This document shows positions 59,401 to 64,000 of a DNA stretch of 64,000 nt, piece by piece; positions within the stretch are counted from its first letter, which is position 1, and each line of letters starts with the position of its first letter. The notes beneath the pieces were generated by a model. The model had not been told where the DNA came from. It saw nothing but the letters and a program-made list of their open reading frames with translations, and did no database searches. The position numbers and the translations under genes are program-made. Source of the stretch: Perognathus longimembris pacificus (taxonomy: Eukaryota > Chordata > Mammalia > Rodentia > Heteromyidae); contig NC_063176.1 of NCBI RefSeq assembly GCF_023159225.1, positions 5,220,963-5,284,962 on the forward strand, read 5' to 3'.

Positions 59401-61909
59401 AATGTCAGCTCTTCTATTTTGAGGAGCTTTTGTGTCTACCTTGTCCCATGTGTTTTAAAATCTAGTTATTATTTATTTGTGCCCTTCTTAGTTTCTAGTT
59501 TTTGGCCATTTTAAGAAATCTAATGAATGGTAATAATCTGAGAGTGATAGTTGCAGGAAATTTATTGTCAGAGTGAGGTACAGAGGGGTTACAGTTTCAT
59601 ATGTAAAGCAGTGAGTACATTTCTTTTTTTTTTTTTTTTGCCAGTCCTGGGCCTTGGACTCAGGGCCTGAGCACTGTCCCTGGCTTCTTTTTGCTCAAGG
59701 CTAGCACTCTGCCACTTGAGCCACAGCACCACTTCTGGCCGTTTTCTATATATGTGGTGCTGGGGAATCGAACCCAGGGCTTCATGTATACGAGGCAAGC
59801 ACTCTTGCCACTAGGCCATATTCCCAGCCCTCATTTCTTATCAAACTTGTTACATCCTCGCTCATTTTTCTCCCACTCCTACTCCTCCCTAATTATACAG
59901 TTGGTTTACAGCGTATTGTCTTGTAAGTATTGCTGTTTGTTACATTGGTTTGCCTTTTACCCTTTGTTTCTTCACTTAGATGTTTCCCTTCCCTTTCCTA
60001 GTTCTGATAAATGTATGCACAATACCCAGGGTGCAAGAAGTTTTTTTCCTACTGCTTTCTTACATGGAGTATGAATTGACAAAATTTGAAGGCAAATTTA
60101 GATTTATCCATAATTCCTTACAAAAGGACATATGAAGGATTTTATGCCTTAAGAATGCTTATACTTGAATGTTATTAAGTTTTAAAAATTTATTGAGTAC
60201 TTGCTGTATACCACACATAAACTTCGAAGAATAATCTAAGTAAACACTTTTATCTAGTTTTTTAATGAATACAATGTTCTGATTTACTGCTATGTATATC
60301 AATTGTTTGTTTCCTTGCGTTCTCCCTTTTTCCCTCCTCTTCCTCTCCCCCTCCTTTCCCTTCCTTTCCTTTTTCTTCTTCCCTTCTTTCCTTTTTCCCT
60401 CTTTTCCTCCCTACTTCCCTCCCTGATACTCAGATTTGAACTCAAGGCCTCTACTTGCTAGATAGTTGCTCTATCATTTAAGCCACAATTTTAGCCCTTT
60501 TCTACCTTAGCTTTTTGCCTAATGTGAGTTGTGGACTGTAATCAGGTGTACATCTTGTTTTGTTTCATTTTTTTTTGTTTTTGTTTTGGCCATGCTGGGA
60601 TTTCTACTTTCTAGGCAGGTGCTCTACCACTGAGCGATGATCCTAGCTCCTTTTGATTTAGTTGTTTTTCAAATAGCATATCAGGTTTATTCCAGGGAAG
60701 ACTTAGACTGGGATAATAGGTACACACCACCAAACTCAGCTTATTGGTTGAGATGGACCTTATGAGAGGTCAGAAGTTTCACAGCACTAACACCAAGGTA
60801 TTGGTCTAGTTGTGTCCTATGGTGGCTCTACTAGGAATCCTATCGTTTTCCTTTTCCAGACTTTGGAGCCACCCATGTTCTTTGATTAATAGTCTTCTGT
60901 CATCAAAGCTAAAAATGCCAAGCTTCTCATATTTTGAATTTCTTTCGTCTCTTCGGTCATTCCATTTCTCCCAAACTCTTAAGGGTATACATACAGTTTT
61001 AAGGACTCATAGATTGGGCCAATCTGGATAACTCAAAATAATCTCTTTTCAAGGTTTATAATCACATTTAATCCTTTCCAAATAATAGATTGCAGAAAAT
61101 TATTTCAAAACAAAAAGCAGCAATGCTCTTATTTTAACTGGCTATTGGTAAATAGTAAAAAGAAACAATGTAATTTTCTTGCTTGCTGAAGATAGAGTTT
61201 GAGTATATATGTTACCTAGTAGTGTGTAAAGTTTGCATTTAATTGACAGAAATTTAGAGAGATTATATTGAAAATGAGAATTAAAAAAAAAAGTGAAAGG
61301 AAACCAGGCACTGTGGCACAGGCTATAATCCTAGCTATTTAGAAAGTAAGCTGGAGGATTGCAGTTGAAGCACTACCAGGCATAAAGAAGTTTGTGAAAC
61401 TTAATCTCACATAATGGCTGGATGAGGTGTTGATCATCTACATCCCCAGCTGTACAAAAACACACACGTAGGAGGATTGAAGCCCAGGCCTAGGTGTAGT
61501 GATCTTCTTCTTCTTCAAAAATAAACAGGAGAGCAAGGTGTTGGAGGTATTGCTAACAAAGGCCTTGAGCTCAATCCCCAGGACTGAAAAAACAGAACAG
61601 AACAAAACTCCAAAGTAAATTCCCAGAAAATAAATTTAAGAAGTTCCTAAAATTGAGAGCTTGGTTAATTTTTTTTAAGTCTTTCATGATTGTCTGAAAA
61701 CTCAGGTTCAGATTTAGGTTTGTTTTTATGATTTATTTAAGGGAACAAGAAGAAAAAAGGGAGCACCAAGAAAGAAGAATCTAAAAAGAAACATTTTTCC
61801 AATGGTCCCAAGAACAGATTTGCTCCTGAAGAAGTGACTTTTACTGTTACAAGAAGTCGGAGACTTTCCAGGCATCCATCTAATTGGTGGGTGGTAAAAG
61901 CAGAGGAGA
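41648..61909 (+). CDS. CENPC: CENPC, centromere protein C, N-terminal 549 residues (exons 1-9; continues off window)
   Basis: Nine plus-strand exons (57, 47, 71, 95, 100, 286, 216, 608 and 168 nt) join in frame with GT-AG junctions and match recalled human CENP-C throughout. CENP-C is the inner-kinetochore scaffold: its N terminus recruits the MIS12 complex and its central motif grips the CENP-A nucleosome. Seen here: the MIS12-binding segment [12 protein letters not shown] (K23 and Y26 correspond to human K10 and Y13); [42 protein letters not shown]; and the central motif [13 protein letters not shown] (residues 533-545), with R534 and W542/W543 in place of human R522 and W530/W531. The C-terminal CENP-C motif and cupin domain lie beyond 64000. 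Oddity: about 13 extra residues near the start. No frameshift or stop is present. Confidence 0.96.
42210..42384 (-). repeat. IDL-Geo SINE and (TA)n in CENPC intron 1
   Basis: Reverse copy with an unusually CG-rich middle (CTCGAGCCGCGGCGGCGCTGC), next to the CpG island. TA repeat at 42166-42207. Confidence 0.85.
42643..42689 (+). CDS. CENPC: CENPC coding exon 2 (residues 20-34 and split codon 35)
   Basis: 47 nt after [21 protein letters not shown] and two bases of Arg. This is the MIS12-complex-binding segment, the most conserved part of the N terminus. It is too short to appear as an ORF. Confidence 0.95.
43095..43133 (-). repeat. Tailless 3'-truncated ID fragment between 16-bp target copies
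   Basis: Reverse of GGGCTGGGGATATGGCC...GCTTGCCTC: the exact SINE 5' end, cut after the anticodon-arm region, with no A-tail. TAAATCACTTGTTTTC stands at 43079-43094 and 43134-43149. Confidence 0.85.
44221..44338. repeat. 58-bp perfect tandem duplication inside the L1
   Basis: 44221-44278 and 44281-44338 are identical (TTTAGTTTGTTACAGG ... GAGACTAT), separated by AA. Other L1 copies would carry a single copy here. Confidence 0.9.
45250..45475 (+). repeat. 7SL-Geo chimeric SINE
   Basis: CCAGGCACTGGTGCCTCACC, CTACTCAGGAGGCTGAGATC, then Geo GTGGCTCAATTGATAGAGTGC. The flanking stretches 44525-45245 and 45480-46600 hold only an ID scrap near 45690-45725. Confidence 0.85.
46606..46676 (+). CDS. 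CENPC: CENPC coding exon 3
   Basis: 71 nt after ATTAG, completing Arg35, then [20 protein letters not shown] and EEK plus one base. [11 protein letters not shown] is nearly invariant between this genome and recalled human CENP-C. Donor GTAAGG. Confidence 0.95.
46970..47170 (-). mobile_element. Tigger-like (pogo/Tc1-mariner) DNA-transposon relic
   Basis: Ends in TTGAGCATCCCTAATTTGAAAATCCAAAATC; the interior has TTTCATGCACAAAGTATT and CCTTCAGACTATGTGTAAAAGG, the layout I know from old Tigger-type nonautonomous elements. No transposase. In CENPC intron 3. Confidence 0.6.
47573..47910. repeat. ID (+), then reverse 7SL and reverse ID SINE pieces
   Basis: 47573-47660 AAGCTTAAATGGTAGAGTACC...CCTGAGTTCAGACC; 47695-47815 ends CCGAGTAGCTAGGATTACACTGG; 47840-47910 GTATCAAACCCAGGGATTTAC. 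Confidence 0.6.
48003..48213 (+). repeat. IDL-Geo SINE, near consensus
   Basis: GGATGGGGATATGGCCTAGTGG start, Geo half, 19-nt A-tail. AGAATCTTG lies at each end (about 47994 and 48213). Young copy in CENPC intron 3. Confidence 0.92.
48325..48550 (-). repeat. 7SL-Geo SINE, reverse
   Basis: GGGCTTGTACTCAGGGCC...CCACTTGAGCC (Geo), GCTGGTTAATTGGGC, CTCCTGAGTAGCTAGGATTC (7SL). Confidence 0.8.
48668..48762 (+). CDS. CENPC: CENPC coding exon 4
   Basis: 95 nt between TTTTAG and GTAAGC. The split codon gives Asn59, then [20 protein letters not shown], ending CSSGKK in phase 0. Low-complexity, Ser/Lys-rich and probably disordered, as in other mammals. Confidence 0.93.
49173..49246 (-). repeat. ID-type monomer, reverse
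   Basis: TAGTACTGGGTTCAAACCC...GACTGAGCTATATCCCTAGC. The rest of CENPC intron 4 up to 50195 shows only a short GT-rich patch (49350-49392). Confidence 0.7.
50195..50370 (-). repeat. 7SL-Geo SINE, reverse, internally shortened
   Basis: GGGGCTTGAATTCAAGGCC, CTCAAGGCCAGTTCTC, then directly GATCTCAGCCTACTGGATAG. Confidence 0.7.
50469..50498. repeat. (GT)n microsatellite
   Basis: About 15 GT units, 150 bp upstream of CENPC exon 5. Confidence 0.9.
50651..50750 (+). CDS. CENPC: CENPC coding exon 5
   Basis: 100 nt after [26 protein letters not shown], then [13 protein letters not shown] and one base of Val. PKSVP and KKEASLQ match recalled human sequence. Donor GTTGGT is a weaker but acceptable GT site. 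Confidence 0.92.
50792..51029 (-). repeat. 7SL-Geo SINE with perfect 14-bp target duplication
   Basis: TCTAGATGTAATTT at 50776-50789 and 51030-51043, immediately downstream of CENPC exon 5. Shows that the chimeric 7SL-Geo unit moves as one element. Confidence 0.88.
51930..52590 (+). mobile_element. Old L1 (L1M-type) ORF2 3' remnant
   Basis: AAAATGGGCAAAGGACTTG... GAGGATGTGGATACATCAG...ATACCCAAAAGAATT...AATGTCCCTCAACAAATGG follows the typical order of the ORF2 3' end, but with many indels. Split by two younger IDL-Geo insertions. In CENPC intron 5. Confidence 0.8.
52261..52478 (+). repeat. IDL-Geo SINE inside the old L1
   Basis: GGCCTGGGAATGTGGCCTAG start and (AAAT)n tail. Target copies AAAAGAGTTGGACACTTG and AAAAGAATTGGATACTTG flank it. 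Confidence 0.9.
52591..52790 (+). repeat. IDL-Geo SINE, second copy 110 bp downstream
   Basis: GGGGCTGGGAAAATGGCC start; AGAAAATAC at both ends. Left monomer has GTGGTAGAGTGC instead of GTGGCAAGAGTGC. Confidence 0.9.
52800..53676. other. CENPC intron 5, distal part
   Basis: AT-rich; 53186-53300 is TATA/CATA low-complexity sequence. Nothing else recognised. Confidence 0.45.
53677..53962 (+). CDS. CENPC: CENPC coding exon 6
   Basis: 286 nt after TTCTAG. It reads [20 protein letters not shown], contains [16 protein letters not shown] and ends SLKTKK plus two bases of Arg. The DEEFYxSVGS block is conserved with human. The ATG at 53682 is internal, not a start. Donor GTAATT. Confidence 0.95.
54201..54255 (-). 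pseudogene. 5S rRNA pseudogene fragment (5' ~55 nt), tailless
   Basis: Read on the minus strand: GTCTACATCCATACCACCCT, then GCACGTGCCC and GTCTGATCTCCAAAGCTAA, the first 55 or so nt of 5S rRNA with several substitutions. The 5' end is exact and the 3' part with the internal promoter box C is missing. CATAATTTCTTA (54192-54203) and CATAGTTTCTTA (54260-54271) look like target copies. In CENPC intron 6. Not a functional RNA gene. Confidence 0.85.
54693..54908 (+). CDS. CENPC: CENPC coding exon 7
   Basis: 216 nt after [27 protein letters not shown] to [18 protein letters not shown] plus two bases of Gly. [18 protein letters not shown] is essentially identical to recalled human CENP-C. Donor GTGAGT. 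Confidence 0.95.
55717..55944 (-). repeat. 7SL-Geo SINE, reverse
   Basis: GTCCCGGGCTTGAACTCAGG...CACTTGAGCCATAGTGCC, then TTATTGAAGCTAAGAGTC, CTAAGTAGCTAGGATGAC. The rest of CENPC intron 7 has nothing I recognise. Confidence 0.82.
56856..57463 (+). CDS. CENPC: CENPC coding exon 8 (largest in window)
   Basis: 608 nt after TTTTAG, about 203 residues. It begins [15 protein letters not shown]; blocks [22 protein letters not shown] and QKQRRSLRA follow; it ends EKQTSPV and one base before GTAAGT. The apparent ORF runs about 120 nt into intron 8, but the splice phase and family alignment end it at 57463. Highly charged and probably disordered, flanking the central nucleosome-binding motif. Confidence 0.96.
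58018..58190 (-). mobile_element. L1 3' UTR fragment, reverse
   Basis: TTTATTGTCAAAGTGATGTACAGAG followed by the C-rich complement of the polypurine tract (58125-58154). Confidence 0.75.
58506..58697 (-). repeat. IDL-Geo SINE, subfamily with AACCGAGAGC
   Basis: Shares CTTCCC(A/G)CTCAAGG, CCACCTGAGCC and AACCGAGAGCTTCATGTGTA with the copy at 29669. TATTTGAAGATTCTT at 58486-58500 and 58698-58712. Confidence 0.92.
58713..59202 (-). mobile_element. 5'-truncated L1 tail, reverse, inserted beside the SINE
   Basis: T-run, 3' UTR, then antisense ORF2 end ([20 protein letters not shown] on the minus strand). Flanked by TATTTGAAGATTCTT at 58698-58712 and 59203-59217. Confidence 0.9.
59558..60045 (-). 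mobile_element. L1 3' UTR fragment, reverse, split by a SINE
   Basis: TTTATTGTCAGAGTGAGGTACAG to 59625, resuming at 59831 with TCATTTCTTATCAAACTTG. Ends near CAATACCCAGGGTGCAAG. Non-coding. Confidence 0.85.
59640..59830 (-). repeat. IDL-Geo SINE nested in L1
   Basis: Near-consensus reverse copy with a long T-run (its A-tail). CATTTCTT repeats on each side. Confidence 0.92.
60295..60650 (-). repeat. Pyrimidine-rich tract and two reverse ID-type monomers
   Basis: 60310-60425 is almost pure C/T. 60425-60499 (TTTGAACTCAAGGCC...) and 60585-60650 (TAGGCAGGTGCTCTACCAC TGAGC) are ID-type. Confidence 0.65.
61300..61610 (+). repeat. B1-B1-ID composite SINE
   Basis: CCAGGCACTGTGGCACAGGC, GGAGGATTGAAGCCC, AAAGGCCTTGAGCTCAATCCCC AGGACTG, A-rich tail; same order as at 33315. 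Upstream of CENPC exon 9. Confidence 0.65.
61742..61909 (+). CDS. CENPC: CENPC coding exon 9 (central CENP-A nucleosome-binding motif)
   Basis: 168 nt after [27 protein letters not shown] to [20 protein letters not shown] and one base before [19 protein letters not shown] is the central region that contacts the H2A/H2B acidic patch (Arg) and the CENP-A tail (Trp-Trp). All key residues are present. The next exon is not visible before 64000. Confidence 0.95.
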
Positions 61910-62694
61910 GTAAGTATTATTTAAATTATGTTCTCTGAGAGGCTCAAAATATTCCCTAGAGGACTTTATGTGTAGCTTTATATTTCCATTAGACAAAAAA
62001 TGTCTTTAGCACAACATTAAATTGGATTATCAATAGAAATATTAAGTCAGTTGTTGATCGTTTGATATTCTACCATATACAGTGTTCTACATGTGGAGCG
62101 ATGCTGTGGCAAAACAAAGCTACAAACTGAAAGTCCTTGTGAAGTTTACATTACAGTGAGAAGACTGGGGATTAATAATTCATAAAGATTGATAAGGAAA
62201 AGTAAAACACAAAGGCTAGAGATGGAGGAAGGCCATTGCAAAGATGGGAGCAGATAGGAAGCTAGAGTTAGATAGTATTTTTATAATAGGCAGTCATGAT
62301 GTTACTGTGACTTTTGAAGGCCAATACATGAATAAAAACAAAGAAATACAAATAACTAAGGGAATGGATCCTTGCAAATCAAGGGGATAGAATTTGTAAG
62401 TCTTGATGAAGCATATTTAGCAAGTCTGAGTAACATCAAGGAGGCCAGTGTGGTTGGAGCAGAGTGAGCTAGAGGAAGAGAAGCAAGACAATCCATGATT
62501 TAAAAAAAATAGATGAAATGAGTTTACAAGTACTGGAAGATTTAAATAGCCAAGTGATACAATTAAGTCATCTCTTGACGGATCTTAACTGCTACAAAGG
62601 AAAGATGAAAGCATAAAGAAGCAAGTGTGGTATATTCAGCAAGTTGTGGAGGAAGACTCTGAGAATTGTTAGTTTCAGGATTTGGGTTTTGTTT

Positions 62695-62798
62695 TTTTTT
62701 GAGACAAAGTTTTACTTTATAGTTTAGACTGAAATTATGATCTGCCTCAGCCTCTTATAGAACATTTCTGGAATTTCAGGCATGTCCTCTACCTGGCT
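62695..62798 (-). repeat. B1-like SINE, reverse
   Basis: TTTTTTGAGACAAAGTTTTAC...CTGCCTCAGCCTC...GGAATTTCAGGCATG. The rest of 61910-63110 shows nothing recognised. Confidence 0.65.
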
Positions 62799-63111
62799 AG
62801 TATTTAGGATATTTTTTGAAGGTAACTCAGGAAGCACTAGTGGATTAGAATGAGAGAAGGGAAAGAGCCTATGTTTACTGGTAGCCTTTTTCCCTTTCTT
62901 TTGCTGAACAAATACAAGAATGGAGCTGCTATTTAATGAGGTAAAAATAGGACAGAAAAGTAGGAAGGATTTCAGATTTTCAGCTCTTACTGATTAATTT
63001 AAAGTATATGGAGAAGACTTTTAGATTATTAAGTGAGGACTTGGCATGAATTTAAATTGGGACCTTCTTGATTGACATCAATAAATATTACTTGTCTGCA
63101 GCCTTCCTTGA

Positions 63112-63490
63112 ATCTATGTATGTATGTATGTATGTGTCTGTTTGTCTGTCTTTATTTAATTTGTGGGCAGTTTTGGCGTTTGATTTCAGCCTCACTTGCT
63201 ATGCATGTGCTTTTGGGCTACTTGAGCCACACATCCAGCCCTTTTTACTTTGCATTATTTTTCAAATAGGGTCTCAGTTCTTGCTTGTAGCTGGCCTGGG
63301 ACCAAGGTCATCAGACTTGCTCCCTCCTGCATAACTGTAATGACAGTTGTAGCTCCTCATAGTAGACTTGTTTTGTTGAGATGTATGTCTAGCTGATTTT
63401 TTTACCCTGACTGGCAGCCTCAACCATAATCCCCCAAATCTCTCCCTCCCAGTTAGTTGGGATTACAGGTGTGAGCCACTGGCATCTAGC
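63112..63490 (-). repeat. (TATG)n and reverse composite SINE
   Basis: 63117-63136 TATG repeats; 63160-63490 contains GGGCTACTTGAGCCAC, AATAGGGTCTCAGTTC and GTTGGGATTACAGGTGTGAGCC. Confidence 0.65.
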
Positions 63491-63689
63491 TGATGTGCAC
63501 CTTAATGGTCTGAGGATTGCCTTTAAAGGACCAGTACTTTAGGGGACCGGTAATAGTTAGATGGCCTTTCTCAGCTTAAAGAGGTGTCGAGACTTGTGGT
63601 TAATGAAGTAAGTGAAATGAATTTTAGATGTTGAAGTATTTTGGACTTAATCCTGAAGCTGCACTCACTGAAAGATTTTTTTGTTATGT

Positions 63690-63807
63690 TTTGGTTTTGA
63701 ATTGGATTCTTAATATTGCTCAGGCTGATTTCAGGTTTGTGAACTCAAGTTACCTTCCTGCTTCAGCTTTCTGAGTAGTTAGGATCACAGGCTACAATGT
63801 CCTGGCC
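63690..63807 (-). repeat. B1-like SINE, reverse
   Basis: TTGCTCAGGCTGATTTCAGG...TTTCTGAGTAGTTAGGATCACAGG. Confidence 0.6.
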
Positions 63808-63839
63808 TCTCACTACATGATTTTAAAGCAGAATTGTAA

Positions 63840-64000
63840 TGATTCAATTTTCATTTTCCAAAGATGGTTCTTGAAGTACAATGAAGAATGAGTTAAAGAA
63901 CAACAGTGCTACAGAATGGTTAAGAAGCTGCTTTAGAAAACTCAGAGTAGACCCAAGCCTATCACCATGCACCAAGATCAACTCAAAATGGATCAAGGAG
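63840..64000 (+). mobile_element. L1 ORF2 fragment running off the window
   Basis: 63930-64000 reads RKLRVDPSLSPCTKINSKWI, a landmark of L1 ORF2 in its C-terminal half. Diverged upstream. It lies in CENPC intron 9, sense to the gene, and is not a CENPC exon. Confidence 0.8.

Noticed and set aside
63900..64000. Next CENPC exon at the right edge
   Set aside because: The open frame reads as L1 ORF2 (PCTKINSKWI), not CENP-C, and no acceptor in the right phase precedes it.

Overview
The window is nuclear DNA from a rodent, most likely a geomyoid (kangaroo rat, pocket mouse or pocket gopher). It is AT-rich, intron-rich and full of retroposons. The commonest repeat is a dimeric SINE with an ID/tRNA-Ala-like left half and a 'Geo' right half (IDL-Geo), a family I know as restricted to Geomyoidea. 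There are no bacterial-style operons, CRISPR arrays or phage genes.

Two protein-coding genes can be rebuilt exon by exon. STAP1 (a PH-SH2 adaptor of blood cells) lies on the minus strand. All nine coding exons (32069 down to 7080) join in frame into a 296-residue protein, with a consensus donor and acceptor at every junction. CENPC (the inner-kinetochore scaffold CENP-C) lies on the plus strand. Its first nine coding exons (41648 to 61909) join in frame into 549 residues and run off the right edge just after the central nucleosome-binding motif. The genes are head to head about 9.6 kb apart, the order I know from human 4q13. They do not appear to share a promoter: CENPC starts in a strong CpG island (about 41130-42140), while STAP1 starts in AT-rich DNA with a PU.1-type site.

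Layout: 1-7079, DNA downstream of STAP1 (repeats, no recognised gene); 7080-32069, STAP1; 32070-41130, intergenic DNA with SINEs, an old LTR-like repeat and an L1 tail; 41130-42140, CpG island and CENPC exon 1; 42643-61909, CENPC exons 2-9 with introns carrying L1 tails, SINEs, a 5S rRNA pseudogene and a Tigger-like DNA-transposon relic; 61910-64000, CENPC intron 9, ending inside an L1 ORF2 fragment.

I found no new protein system. The observations most worth checking are small: the 'Geo' SINE monomer looks like a tRNA-Ala/ID monomer with an insert; two 3'-truncated, tailless insertions (a 39-40 bp ID 5' fragment and a 55 bp 5S rRNA fragment) sit between target duplications; one site carries three copies of a target sequence around two successive insertions; and CENP-C has a 13-residue insertion near its N terminus. 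Repeat boundaries were judged by eye and may be off by about 10-20 bp; exon boundaries were checked by reading frame.
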